Assembly (NCBI GenBank): GCA_019448385.1 | Contig: JAGTXO010000032.1 | Location: forward strand, 186,001-250,000 | DNA from: Diacronema lutheri | Lineage: Eukaryota > Haptophyta > Pavlovophyceae > Pavlovales > Pavlovaceae | Direction of reading: 5' to 3' | DNA: 64,000 nt | Shown: positions 10,001 to 20,622 of the stretch, in pieces | Numbering within the stretch: position 1 is the stretch's first letter | Layout of the letters: the number at the start of each line of letters is the position of its first letter | The notes under the pieces: model-generated | Told to the model about the DNA's origin: nothing | Seen by the model: the letters and a program-made list of their open reading frames with translations, nothing else | Database searches by the model: none | Program-made: the position numbers and the translations under genes

Positions 10001-11587
10001 ATGGCGGCGGTGCAACGGCGGCAGCGCGAGGGCCCGTCCGTCATCTCACTTGCGCTGCTCGCGGCGGCGGGCGCGGCGAGCGCGCCCCGGCAGGCGGAGG
10101 AGGGGCTCGCGCCGTTCGACCGCTCGGTTATGGAGGTCGTGCTCGCGGCGCTCGACCGCTCGGACGTGGCGTGGCTGTCGGCGCACGCGCCGGGCGAGCT
10201 GCGCGCGCTGCCCGCCAAGCTGCAGCAGCTCGCGGGCGTGGCGCCGGCACGCGCGCGCGGCGCGCCGGCGCGCGTGAGTGCAGCGGCGGCGCCTCCGCGC
10301 GCGCTTGGCGCGCAGCAGCTCGCGCGCGTCGCCGAGTGCGCGCGCCAGATCGTTCGGCACGCGCGGTCGCGTGCGTATTCGTTCAACCTGACATTCCAAC
10401 CCGTCGACGCGCACGCGCCCGCCGAGTGGCGCGCGCTCCTCGGAACCAACTTTTCGATGGCCGAGCGCGTTGCGCGCGCGCGCGCGCGCCCCGGCGACGG
10501 CGCGGCCGGCGCATGGCTCGGCGAGCACGTGCCCAGTCACGCGCCGCCCGCCGCGCTCGGCGCGCGCGCTGGCGAGCGAGCGCGCGCGAGCGCGGGCATG
10601 AGCTGGGTGGAGGCGGGCGTGGTGCCGCGCGCGGTGGGAAGCCAGGGGTTCTGCGCGAGCTGCTGGGCCTTCGTCGCGGCGGACGCGGTCGCCGCGAGCG
10701 CCGAGCTCGCCGCACGCGCCGCGGACGCGCGTGCGGCGCCGCCGCCCGTGGCGGCGGTCGGCGCAGCGGCGGCGGCCAACGTCGTGCCGCTGGCGGCGCG
10801 GGCGCCCGCTGAGGCGCGCTCGGCGCAGCAGTTCGTGTCGTGCGACCGCCCGGCCGAGTACGGCTGCACGGGCGGCACGCCCGCGCAGGCGCTTTCGTAC
10901 GCGCGCACGCATGCGATCGCGAGCGCGCGAGATTTCCCGTACTTGGCGTGGGCGGGCGCGCAGCCGCCCGCCGCGTGCGCGCTGCCGGCCGGCGGCGCGT
11001 GGGCGCGCGCGCGCAACCCGCTGCTCGGCTTCCGCTCGGTCCGCCGCGGCGATGAGTCAGCCATGCTTGACGCGCTTGCACTCGGTCCGCTCACTGCCGG
11101 GGTAGACGCGTCGTCATTTCGACTCACGCACTACGCGAGCGGCGTGCTCGATTTTGACGGGTGCGGGCGCGAGCTGAACCACGCGGTGCTCGTCGTTGGC
11201 CACGGATACGACGGCGCGTCGGGCAAGCCCTACTGGCTTCTGAAGAGCAGTTGGGGGAGCGGCTGGGGCGAGCGCGGCTACGCGCGGCTCGTGCGCGGGC
11301 GCAACATGTGCGGCATCGCCGAGCTGGTCGCGTACGCCGTCTGGGACGAATCGATGCGCGGCTCGGCCGCACGCCGGCTTTTTGCCCGCGCGGCCGAGCA
11401 CGCGCCCGCGCTTGCGCTCGCCGCGCTCGCCGCCGCGCTCGCCGCCGCGCTCGTCGCCGCGCGCGCGCCGCGCCCCGCACCTGGCGCGCGACACGGCGGC
11501 GGCGGCGGCGGCGCGCCGAGCGCCGACGCCCGATGGGGCGGCGGCGGTGGCCGCGCGGATTCTAAAGCGCGCGGCGCCGCACGTTGA
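10001..11587 (+). CDS. papain-family (C1A) cysteine protease with C-terminal membrane anchor, 528 aa
   Basis: The protein starts with a signal-like segment (VISLALLAAAGAASA, about residues 14-28) and a propeptide of about 180 residues. The mature domain opens with MSWVEAGVVPRAVGSQGFCASCWAFVAADA, carrying the QGxCxxCWAF active Cys. It continues with AQQFVSCD, YGCTGGTPAQAL, the active His in LNHAVLVVGHGYD and SSWGSGWGERGYARL. The position of the usual catalytic Asn (NSWG) reads SSWG, which is atypical. After the protease domain comes a hydrophobic helix (ALALAALAAALAAALVAARA, about residues 466-485) and a Gly-rich basic tail, so it looks membrane-anchored in the secretory or vacuolar system. 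It is intronless. The ATG at 10001 follows an A/T-rich upstream region containing AAAACGTTTT. Confidence 0.85.
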   Translation: MAAVQRRQREGPSVISLALLAAAGAASAPRQAEEGLAPFDRSVMEVVLAALDRSDVAWLSAHAPGELRALPAKLQQLAGVAPARARGAPARVSAAAAPPRALGAQQLARVAECARQIVRHARSRAYSFNLTFQPVDAHAPAEWRALLGTNFSMAERVARARARPGDGAAGAWLGEHVPSHAPPAALGARAGERARASAGMSWVEAGVVPRAVGSQGFCASCWAFVAADAVAASAELAARAADARAAPPPVAAVGAAAAANVVPLAARAPAEARSAQQFVSCDRPAEYGCTGGTPAQALSYARTHAIASARDFPYLAWAGAQPPAACALPAGGAWARARNPLLGFRSVRRGDESAMLDALALGPLTAGVDASSFRLTHYASGVLDFDGCGRELNHAVLVVGHGYDGASGKPYWLLKSSWGSGWGERGYARLVRGRNMCGIAELVAYAVWDESMRGSAARRLFARAAEHAPALALAALAAALAAALVAARAPRPAPGARHGGGGGGAPSADARWGGGGGRADSKARGAAR

Positions 11588-11720
11588 TCGCCTCGGCTCT
11601 TTTCCAAGCCTGAGCCGACCACGGCGTGCAGGCTGACATGCCCTGACGGGGGGGTGGGGGGGGGGGGGGGGGGGGGGGCCCGGGGGGGGGGGGGGGGGGC
11701 GGGAGGAAGGCCCGAGGGGA

Positions 11721-11765
<45 letters not shown>

Positions 11766-12011
11766 CTGCTGCATCAATTGGACGACGCACGGGCCCCGTG
11801 GGCCCCGTGCGGCGCTATGCAGCTGCATCAATTGGACGACGCACGGACCCCGCACGGGCCCAGTGGGATTGATGCAGCTGCACGGCACGGCGGCGTGACG
11901 CATGGGCTTCCTGATCGCCTTCGGCGTCGGTCAACCGGCGTGGCTCAGTCCGGTGACGAAAGGGACTCCTTAGCTCCCGCCCTAAGTAGTCGGAAAGCGT
12001 CGTTAGTATAC
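11588..12011. other. G-run-rich spacer bordering the repeat array
   Basis: No gene is seen. G runs fill about 11648..11765. From 11768 there are two direct copies of a 25-bp word containing gcatcaattggacgacg (11768.. and 11822..). The inner copy also forms a 15-bp inverted repeat (11818..11832 with 11868..11882). At 11993..12020 AAGCGTCGTT and AACGACGCTT form a perfect 10-bp hairpin at the left edge of the array. The stretch before it (11900..11990) is unique in the window. Confidence 0.7.
11648..11765. repeat. long oligo-G tract
   Basis: Several G runs of 10-40 bases are separated by short breaks, just 3' of the protease gene. Strong G-quadruplex potential. Exact length is doubtful. Confidence 0.9.
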
Positions 12012-12079
12012 CAACGACGCTTACAGGCGGGTCAGCAGGAGGGGCGCGCACGGGGCCGAGGCTGGACAAACGGAGCGAG
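12012..12079. repeat. junction repeat R, copy 1
   Basis: A 68-bp word beginning aacgacgcttacaggcgggt recurs at 12012, 14425, 18203, 20607 (first 16 bp only), 24313 and 26699. It flanks every RT C-terminal segment and marks the unit borders. Copies 2, 4 and 6 are preceded by tatact, giving TACTAAC about 10 bp before TTACAG, which looks like a branch point and 3' splice site. Confidence 0.9.
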
Positions 12080-12201
12080 CGAAAGGGCGCACGCAACATC
12101 AGGCCGAAATCAGGGCGTCGACCCTGTGCACGCCGGCAGCGGGAACGGCCGGGACGGCAAGGACGTGGCAGGACGCGTCATGGGCGGACACCCACACACG
12201 C

Positions 12202-14416
12202 CTAGCCACCCCTCGCCGGCCCCCGCCGGCCGCCGCCGCCGTCGCCGCGCCGGAAGCAGAGGCCGTCCACACCGCCGCAGGCGTCCACATCCGCCTGGAC
12301 GCCGTGAGCCGCGTGGCGGTGCGGCGGCGCCTGTCCGCGCGCCATCTGCGCGCGCGCGAGCAGGAGCTGCGCGTGCCCACGCACGACGCACGCGGCGAGC
12401 TGGAGGCGCATGTGGCGCTCGAGGGCCGCGCGGGCGACGTCGCGCGAGGGCGCGCCCATGCGCGCCATCCACGCGTCCGCGCCCATGTGCGAGAAGGTGA
12501 CGAGCAGGTCGGCGAGGCCGGCCGACCACTCGCCGAACGAGCCGATGACCAGCGCGCGGATCGGCGGGAACGAGTTGAGGCGCGCCTGCATCGGGCCCAC
12601 CTGGCCCGGCTGCATGCCGAAGAGCTCCTCGTCGAGTTGAGCGCACGCACGCCGCCGCTCGCCGCCGACGGCCGCCGCCCGCCGCTCAGCGGCCTGGCAG
12701 CGGCGCGTGTCCGACTGGCCGTAGCGCGTGGGGCAGTACGAGATCGACTTGAGCTCGCACAGTGTCTGCACGAGCTGAGGGGCCGAGCCCGCACCGTTGA
12801 GCACTACGACGAGATCGACGGTGGGCACGCGCCGACGACGCAGGGCCGCGCGCCCGGCCGGCGGCACGCCGGCGAGCACGGAGCCAAAGATGTCCGCGTC
12901 CTCGCGCCGCGCGTAGGTCCCGGCGTATCCGCGAGCCAGCGAGGCGAGCAGGTTGAGAGCGGGGTCGTGGCGAAGCTTCGCGACGTGGTCGTGGGCGACG
13001 CCCGGTGCCGCCGCGAGCGCGTCGCCGAACGCATCGACCGGGATCGGGCGCTGGCTGCCGCTGCGCGCGAGGCGCGCGCCCGCCGCCGCGAGCTGCGCGC
13101 ACACGGGGCTCGGCAGACCCAAGTAGCGCGCAACCGCCTCGGCCCACTCCGCCGGAGAGAAAGCGGCATAGGCTCGCGGCAGGGCCTCGAGGAAGAGGCC
13201 GCTCTCTTTGCCGAGGCCAAACCAGAGGCCGCGTGGGCGCGAGCCCGGCGGCATGGCGGCGTGCTCAGCGTTGAGCATGTCGAAGCGGCAGCGCTCGCGG
13301 TCGCCAGTGATGTCGGCCAAGAGGCTAGGCCGGCGTCCGGCGGCGGGAGCGGCGGGCGCGACGGAGCCGGGCGGCAGGCGGAGGACGCGCACTTCCGTGT
13401 CGCCCTGGCCGCCGCCGAGCTCGGCCTGCATGGCGTGCCAGGCGGAGGCGAGATCGCGCCCCAGGCGCGAGCCCGAGGCGAGGAACGAGCGCCACCCGTG
13501 CGCGTCCATGTCGGCGAAGGCGTCGTGCCCGACGCGCGCCGCGATGGCAGGCCGGTCGAGGACGCCCGCCTCCAGGACCGAGCCGTCCGCGGCGCGCGTG
13601 TCGAGCAGGTGCGGCAGGGCGAGGCTGGCGGCGCTCCAGATCAGGGCGGGAGCGAGGTCGACCTGCTTGCGCAGGCCGGTGCCATGCATCGCAATCGGGA
13701 GCGGCAGCCGGCGGCTCGCGATGGCATCCGTCGAGACGGAGACGCCGAGAGCGACGGTAGCCTGCCGGGCGAGGATGTCGTCGAAGGCAGCCGCGGCCTG
13801 CAGGGAGTCTGACAGGTACGAGTGGGAGATCAAGTAGGAGAAGCGGAAGATGGTGGAGCGGCGGGTGAGGACCCACAGCGACTGTTTGGCCGACGAGCCG
13901 AGCGTTGTGATCAGCTTGTTCGAGATGCCAGCGATCTCGTCGGTCTTGGTCGCGAGTGTCCTGCCCACGTAGCCAGGTGAGCCCACCGGCACGCCGTAGA
14001 TGTTGAGGCCGTAGTGGAGAGCGCCAGTGGCCGGGTCCGCCACCGAGCCGAGGGGAACGGCCCCCCGGCAGCCCTCGAGCGCATCAGCGCTGCGCGGATC
14101 GATCCAGCACGCCGACTTGGCCAGATTGGCGTGAAGGCCGAGGCCGGCGAGCGCAGCCTCGAAGCGCGAGAGCGCAGCGGCGACGAGAGCGGGCGGGCCG
14201 ACGGCGTAGACGTCGTCATGACCTGCGCGCGCGGCCCCACCGACCGCGACGAGCTCGGCGTCGAGGGCCACGAGCGCGGGCTGGATGGCGACCGCGAAGA
14301 AGTAGCTGCCCTCCACCGAGCCCTGCTGCACGCCTTCCGAGCTTCGGAAGGGAAGCTGCGTGAGGGGCGCGCCGCCGCTACCGCCGCCGGCAAAGACGGG
14401 CGCCTGCGGCCCTAAG
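12202..14416 (-). mobile_element. LINE-type reverse transcriptase, C-terminal half, copy A (truncated)
   Basis: Minus-strand coding begins inside RT at LGPQAPVFAGGG and runs to a stop at 12202. It includes the RT motif GVQQGSVEGSYFFAVAIQP, a catalytic DD region (about 14215) and the following GLGLHANLAKSACW, then about 450 residues of C-terminal extension. That extension contains VPTVDLVVV followed by LCELKSISYCPTRY, a spacing like a PD-(D/E)XK nuclease core, then FPPIRALVIGSFGEWSAGL. No long terminal repeats are seen, and a C-terminal nuclease after RT fits old non-LTR clades (inference). It lacks the N-terminal half found at 27.4-29.3 kb. The copy is broken by truncation but otherwise stays open. 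Confidence 0.75.
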
Positions 14417-14424
14417 TATATACT

Positions 14425-14491
14425 AACGACGCTTACAGGCGGGTCAGCAGGAGGGGCGCGCACGGGGCCGAGGCTGGACAAACGGAGCGAG
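14425..14491. repeat. junction repeat R, copy 2
   Basis: Same word as copy 1, here at the truncated 5' end of RT copy A and immediately before the inverted-repeat element. Confidence 0.9.
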
Positions 14492-14496
14492 TATAT

Positions 14497-15017
14497 CGGG
14501 TGCGGGCACCGAGAACGCCCACGTGCAGTCGATCGTAAGGACGGCATGGTATCACGTGTCGCGCCACCGCCTGAAAGCCGCACGAGAGCCGAAACCCGCC
14601 TACGCCGCCACCGCACCACCAAAACAGCGCCCGCCGGCCCCCTGCGCCGTGAGCGCCACCTCAAGCGAGCGCACGGAGAACACACTGCGCGCGGGCGCGC
14701 GACTGGACGCGCGCTGTGCGGCGAGCGGAGCGATGATTCGCAGGCGCGCGAGGATGAGCTCGCATGGCCTCGCGCGGCCATCGTGCCGACGTGCGAGATG
14801 AGCACCGCCGCGAGGTCGCCGCGGCGGCCGCCGCGCTCAGGCCCGAATGCGAGTGCACTTTGCGGCCCGCCGCCGCAGAGATGTCAGCGATGAGACTGTA
14901 GAGGCCGGCACTGCCCTCGTTAAAGCCGCCCACGACCGCACCACGCACGGGCGCCACCGAACGGTACTTGGCCTCGATCGGGCCGATCGATCGCCGCGTT
15001 CTCGGTGCCCGCACCCG
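14497..15017. mobile_element. 521-bp element with 22-bp terminal inverted repeats (unit A)
   Basis: The left end CGGGTGCGGGCACCGAGAAC (plus gc; 14497..14518) is the exact reverse complement of the right end at 14996..15017. The interior is not simple filler: on the minus strand near 14984..14860 it reads GPIEAKYRSVAPVRGAVVGG then FNEGSAGLYSLIADI, which resembles the C-terminal RT block GPMQARLNSFPPIRALVIGS, FGEWSAGLADL. It therefore carries a diverged scrap of a related RT tail. No clear target duplication is seen. It lies directly upstream of the HRGP start, so it may supply promoter sequence. Confidence 0.7.
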
Positions 15018-15114
15018 CCTGCGTTAGGCCCAGATAATGGGAATTCCTGATTCTCAGGAGCTTCTATGTGCTTAAGAACCAACGCTCCAACGCTCACATT
15101 TTCAGGAGAAAAAG

Positions 15115-17784
15115 ATGCTCGCCTGCCGTGGGGGGCTGGCGCTCGCGCTCGCACTCGCATGGCAAGTGCAGGCGGTGCGCGCGGATGCGCCTCGCGACAC
15201 GATACTCGTTCACCACCCTGGCCCGCCTGTCGACGTGGACAAGCTGACTCTCGCGGCGAATGAGCTGCCACTGAGCATTGTGTCACTCCTGCTGCTCAAT
15301 CCCGCCTTCGCTGGCAATGGTCTGCCCTCGCTCCCCTTCGCCATGCCGTCACTGGTCATATGGCAGCCGTCTTCGAGCATGCCGGTCGCGCCGCTGAGCG
15401 TGCCGGTCGCGCCGCTGAGCGTGCCGGTCGCACCGCTGAGCGTGCCGGTCGCGCCGCTGAGCGTGCCGGTCGCACCGCTGAGCGTGCCGGTCGCGCCGCT
15501 GAGCGTGCCGGTCGCACCGCTGAGCGTGCCGGTCGCGCCGCTGAGCGTGCCGGTCGCACCGCTGAGCGTGCCTGTCGCGCCGCTGAGCGTGCCGGTCGCG
15601 CCGCTGAGCGTGCCGGTCGCGCCGCTGAGCGTGCCGGTCGCACCGCTGAGCGTGCCGGTCGCGCCGCTGAGCGTGCCGGTCGCGCCGCTGAGCGTGCCTG
15701 TCGCGCCGCTGAGCGTGCCGGTCGCGCCGCTGAGCGTGCCGCAGAGCGTGCCGGTCGCGCCGCTGCCGGAGAGCCTCTCGTTGCCAGCCAGCTCGCTGCC
15801 GTCGCAGCCTTTGTCTTTGCCATCGCAGCCTTTGTCTTCGCCCCCGCCGGCCAATTCGCCCCCGGTGTCAAGCCCGCCCCCGCCGCGACCACTGCCCCCG
15901 CCATCTCCGTTTCCGCCACTTCCGCCGCCTCCCCTTCGGCCGCCCCCACTTTCTCCGCCGCTGCCGCCGCCGTCTCCACTGCCGTTGCAGCCGCCGCCAC
16001 CGAGCCCGCCACCGCCGAGCCTACCGCCCAGCCCGCCACCGCCGAGCCCGCCGCCGAGCCCGCCGCCGCCAAGCCCGCCGCCAAGCCCACCACCGCCAAG
16101 CCCGCCGCCAAGCCCACCACCGCCGAGCCCGCCGCCAAGCCCACCACCGCCGCGCCCGCCGCCACGCCCGCCGCCGCCCAGGCCGCCGCCCAGCCCACCA
16201 CCGCCGCGCCCGCCGCCGCGCCCGCCGCCGCCGAGCCCGCCGCCCAGTCCGCCGCCGCCGAGCCCGCCGCCAAGCCCGCCGCCGCCGCGCCCGCCGCCAA
16301 GCCCGCCGCCGCCCAGGCCGCCGCCCAGCCCACCACCGCCGCGCCCACCGCCGAGACAGCCGCCGCCGAGCCCGCCTCCCAGTCCGCCGCCGCCGAGCCC
16401 GCCGCCCAGCCCGCCGCCGCCGCGCCCGCCGCCCAGCCCCCCACCGCCGTCACCCAGGCCGCCGCCCATGCCCCCCCCGATGCCGCCGCCGGGCCCGCCG
16501 CCGAGCCCACCGCCTTCGCTTCCACCCTCGCCATCGCCTCAGCCACCTCCTCCGCCGCGCACCGCACCATACCCGCCGCCGCTTCCGCCGGACCCGCCGC
16601 CACCGAGCCCGCCGCCGAGCCCGCCGCCGAGCCCGCCGCCGCCGAGCCCACCGCCGAGCCCGCCGCCGCCGAGCCCGCCGCCGATCCCGCCGCCGCCGAG
16701 CCCGCCGCCTAGCCCGCCGCCGCCCTCGCCGCCGCCCAGCCCGCCGCCGCCGAGCCCGCCACCGAGCCCGCCGCCGCCGAGCCCGCCGCCCAGCCCGCCG
16801 CCGCCGAGCCCGCCGCCCAGCCCGCCGCCACCGCGCCCGCCGCCCAGCCCGCCGCCCAGCCCCAACCCGCCGCCTTACCCGCCGCTGCCGAGCGAGCTTC
16901 CCCCTGTCAAGGCGCAAGTGAGCGTGACGGTCGAGCAGTCGATCGAGGATGTGCAGCAGCTCCTGCCGAACATGACCGCCGCCTTCGCGCGGGGCATGCA
17001 AGTCCCCTTGAAGTACGTCGAGGCGGCCGTCGAGCCCGGCTCGACGCGCGTCAGGTTCACCGTCTCCGTGCCGCCTCCGACCACTTTTCAAAGTGTTGAC
17101 GTGCGCTCCAACGTGCTGAAGATCACCAACCAGAAGGTGCAGGCCATCTTTGAGACCGCCGGCCTCGCCGAGGTGATCACCACCGTCGGAGAGCTCTCGT
17201 TTGTCGTGCCGCCGCCGCCGCCCCCGCCGTCGCCTCCCCCCAAGCGCGACGATGATGATGACGACGACGACGACGAGGCGACCGCGGTGCGCCGCGGGCG
17301 ACCGCGCGCGATGCGACGTCTTCGACGGTCACGCAGCCCGCGCGCGCGCGGCGCGCTCCCGCCGACCGTCGCTACCCGTGCGGTCCGCTTGCGGCCATGC
17401 CCTGCCCACCCTGCGCCTTTCCCTCGCCGCCCCGCTACGCGTTCGGTGCGGCCTGTGCGATCCAACAGGTCCCGCCGTCGATTCCGGGCCTCGCCCAGGC
17501 GACCCTCATCGCCTTGAGCACCGTCGTGCCCGTCGGCTCGCTGATCATCTGCACGCTCGCCGCGCGCTTGCTTTACGTCCGCTGGCAGAGAGGCAAGGTC
17601 GTCAAGATTCAGGTGTGTGCGCACTTGGACCGTGCGCCGTCGCCGCCGATGGGCCGCGGGCTCGCGCCCGACGGCGGCGCATGCGCCCCTCATTGCGCCC
17701 CGCCCCGCCCATTGGTGCCGCTCCCAAACGCAGAATGCAAACGTCCGGCCGGAGCCGTTCCGGCGAACCTACGGCACACTGTAG
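15115..17784 (+). CDS. hydroxyproline-rich (pherophorin/extensin-like) transmembrane surface glycoprotein, copy A (788 aa)
   Basis: Exons are 15115..17286, 17469..17612 and 17734..17784, with all introns in phase 0 (donor gtgcgc/gtgtgt, acceptor cag). Order: signal peptide (LACRGGLALALALAWQVQAV), about 17 heptads VPVAPLS (residues about 88-210, 21-bp units), a 350-residue [13 protein letters not shown] block typical of arabinosylated HRGPs, then a folded region of about 100 residues (VSVTVEQSIEDVQQLLPNMT to ELSFVV) that looks SEA-like, an Asp run, and in exon 2 a transmembrane helix (LIALSTVVPVGSLIICTLAA) with a basic tail. Exon 3 adds 16 residues ending YGTL. The last exon was placed by its match in length and splice context to the paralogue at 30828. 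Likely a cell-surface or scale-associated protein. Confidence 0.8.
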
Positions 17785-18202
17785 TACGTGAGACCCCTCC
17801 TCCCCCCCCCCCCCCCCCCCCCTCCCATGGCGAAGAAAAGGGCCGTACGCGCTCGAGCTGCGCGCGCTCGGCGACGTAGCCGGCCGCGTCACCCGCGAGC
17901 CCGAGCTGCCCAGAAATGGGCGCGAGACGGACGGCGATGCTCGTGGCGTCGTGCGCGGCGTCATGCGATTTAATGGGCGCGCTGGCGGGGTGCGGCACGC
18001 ACCTCGCCTTTGGCCGCCGTCGCCGCCTCCGGCGCGTCGGGCGCAGCGACGGGCGTGCGGCGCGGCGACGGCGCGCGCGCGGCGGCGGGTACGAGCAGCA
18101 GTGCGGCGGCAGCCAGTGCGGCGGCGGCGAGCGCGGCCGCCGCGGCGGGCGACACTGAACCAAGCCCAGCGGCAGTGCCATCGGCTTCTGAATGAAAGAA
18201 TT
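17785..18202. other. 3' flank of HRGP copy A
   Basis: Holds a C run (about 17800..17822) and GC-rich sequence with an ATTTAATGG patch. No gene that I can support. It is repeated almost exactly in unit B (23894..24312) and ends at junction repeat R. Confidence 0.6.
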
Positions 18203-18271
18203 AACGACGCTTACAGGCGGGTCAGCAGGAGGGGGCGCGCACGGGACCGAGGCGTGACGAGCGAAAGGGCG
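18203..18271. repeat. junction repeat R, copy 3
   Basis: Unit A/B border. Same start as copy 1 but with a slightly diverged 3' half. Confidence 0.85.
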
Positions 18272-18383
18272 CACGCAACATCAGGCCGAAATCAGGGCGT
18301 CGACCCTGTGCACGCCGGCAGCGGGAACGGCCGGGACGGCGAGGACGTGGCAGGACGCGTCATGGGCGGACACCCACACACGC

Positions 18384-20597
18384 CTAGCCACCCCTCGCCG
18401 GCCCCGGCCGGCCGCCGCCGCCGTCGCCGCGCCGGAAGCAGAGGCCGTCCACACCGCCGCAGGCGTCCACATCCGCCTGGACGCCGTGAGCCGCGTGGCG
18501 GTGCGGCGGCGCCTGTCCGCGCGCCATCTGCGCGCGCGCGAGCAGGAGCTGCGCGTGCCCACGCACGACGCACGCGGCGAGTTGGAGGCGCATGTGCCGC
18601 TCGAGGGCCGCGCGGGCGACGTCGCGCGAGGGCGCGCCCATGCGCGCCATCCACGCGTCCGCGCCCATGTGCGAGAAGGTGGCGAGCAGGTCGGCGAGGC
18701 CGGCCGACCACTCGCCGAACAAGCCGATGACCAGCGCGCGGATCGGCGGGAACGAGTTGAGGCGCGCCTGCATCGGGCCCACCTGGCCCGGCTGCATGCC
18801 GAAGAGCTCCTCGTCGAGTTGAGCGCACGCACGCCGCCGTTCGCCGCCGACGGCCGCCGCCCGCCGCTCAGCGGCCTGGCAGCGGCGCGTGTCCGACTGG
18901 CCGTAGCGCGTGGGGCAGTACGAGATCGACTTGAGCTCGCACAGTGTCTGCACGAGCTGAGGGGCCGAGCCCGCACCGTTGAGCACTACGACGAGATCGA
19001 CGGTGGGCACGCGCCGACGACGCAGGGCCGCGCGCCCGGCCGGCGGCACGCCGGCGAGCACGGAGCCAAAGATGTCCGCGTCCTCGCGCCGCGCGTAGGT
19101 CCCGGCGTATCCGCGAGCCAGCGAGGCGAGCAGGTTGAGAGCGGGGTCGTGGCGAAGCTTCGCGACGTGGTCGTGGGCGACGCCCGGTGCCGCCGCGAGC
19201 GCGTCGCCGAACGCATCGACCGGGATCGGGCGCTGACTGCCGCTGCGCGCGAGGCGCGCGCCCGCCGCCGCGAGCTGCGCGCACACGGGGCTCGGCAGAC
19301 CCAAGTAGCGCGCAACCGCCTCGGCCCACTCCGCCGGAGAGAAAGCGGCATAGGCTCGCGGCAGGGCCTCGAGGAAGAGGCCGCTCTCTTTGCCGAGGCC
19401 AAACCAGAGGCCGCGTGGGCGCGAGCCCGGCGGCATGGCGGCGTGCTCAGCGTTGAGCATGTCGAAGCGGCAGCGCTCGCGGTCGCCAGTGATGTCGGCC
19501 AAGAGGCTAGGCCGGCGTCCGGCGGCGGGAGCGGCGGGCGCGACGGAGCCGGGCGGCAGGCGGAGGACGCGCACTTCCGTGTCGCCCTGGCCGCCGCCGA
19601 GCTCGGCCTGCATGGCGTGCCAGGCGGAGGCGAGATCGCGCCCCAGGCGCGAGCCCGAGGCGGGGAACGAGCGCCACCCGTGCGCGTCCATGTCGGCGAA
19701 GGCGTCGTGCCCGACGCGCGCCGCGATGGCAGGCCGGTCGAGGACGCCCGCCTCCAGAACCGAGCCGTCCGCGGCGCGCGTGTCGAGCAGGTGCGGCAGG
19801 GCGAGGCTGGCGGCGCTCCAGATCAGGGCGGGAGCGAGGTCGACCTGCTTGCGCAGGCCGGTGCCATGCATCGCAATCGGGAGCGGCAGCCGGCGGCTCG
19901 CGATGGCATCCGTCGAGACGGAGACGCCGAGAGCGACGGTAGCCTGCCGGGCGAGGATGTCGTCGAAGGCAGCCGCGGCCTGCAGGGAGTCTGACAGGTA
20001 CGAGTGGGAGATCAAGTAGAAGAAGCGGAAGATGGTGGAGCGGCGGGTGAGGACCCACAGCGACTGTTTGGCCGACGAGCCGAGCGTTGTGATCAGCTTG
20101 TTCGAGATGCCAGCGATCTCGTCGGTCTTGGTCGCAAGTGTCCTGCCCACGTAGCCAGGTGAGCCCACCGGCACGCCGTAGATGTTGAGGCCGTAGTGGA
20201 GAGCGCCAGTGGCCGGGTCCGCCACCGAGCCGAGGGGAACGGCCCCCCGGCAGCCCTCGAGCGCATCAGCGCTGCGCGGATCGATCCAGCACGCCGACTT
20301 GGCCAGATTGGCGTGAAGGCCGAGGCCGGCGAGCGCAGCCTCGAAGCGCGAGAGCGCAGCGGCGACGAGAGCGGGCGGGCCGACGGCGTAGACGTCGTCA
20401 TGACCTGCGCGCGCGGCCCCACCGACCGCGGCGAGCTCGGCGTCGAGGGCCACGAGCGCGGGCTGGATGGCGACCGCGAAGAAGTAGCTGCCCTCCACCG
20501 AGCCCTGCTGCACGCCTTCCGAGCTTCGGAAGGGAAGCTGCGTGAGGGGCGCGCCGCCGCTACCGCCGCCGGCAAAGACGGGCGCCTGCGGCCCTAA
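18384..20597 (-). mobile_element. LINE-type reverse transcriptase, C-terminal half, copy B (truncated)
   Basis: Near-identical to copy A: the same RT motifs, the same nuclease-like CELKSISYCPTRY block and the same end. Truncated at the same point next to R. Since A and B share both truncation and flanks, B arose by duplication of the whole unit and not by a separate insertion. Confidence 0.75.
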
Positions 20598-20622
20598 GTA
20601 TATACTAACGACGCTTACAGGC

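Larger units (their letters stand above)
12012..18202. repeat. tandem unit A (about 6.19 kb)
   Basis: First of two complete direct repeats. Order: junction repeat R, RT C-terminal half (minus), R again, 521-bp inverted-repeat element, HRGP gene (plus), 3' flank with a C run. Unit B starts at the next R copy (18203). Apart from an 85-bp deletion and a 12-bp insertion in B, A and B differ by only scattered bases, so the duplication is young. Confidence 0.92.

Noticed and set aside
11900-11990. tRNA-like or other small RNA at the array edge
   Set aside because: No B box, no cloverleaf pairing that I can draw, and no tRNA ends.
12304-13812. Long plus-strand open frames (about 500 aa) opposite the RT in each unit
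   Set aside because: They are antisense to clear RT coding, rich in Arg/Ala/Glu with no family features, and exist because GC-rich codons leave few stops on the other strand.
12012-14491. R repeats as long terminal repeats of an LTR element
   Set aside because: R is only about 68 bp, no TG..CA ends, primer-binding site, polypurine tract, gag, protease or integrase is seen, and R also marks the duplicated unit borders.
14424-14805. Upstream extension of the copy A RT frame into a longer protein
   Set aside because: The added residues come from R and the inverted-repeat element in a frame that is only accidentally open; the RT homology starts at 14416.
15210-16651. Gly-rich and Ala-rich open frames antisense to or out of frame with the HRGP genes
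   Set aside because: They are reading-frame shadows of the SPPPP and VPVAPLS repeats; the HRGP frame has the signal peptide, introns and folded C-terminus.
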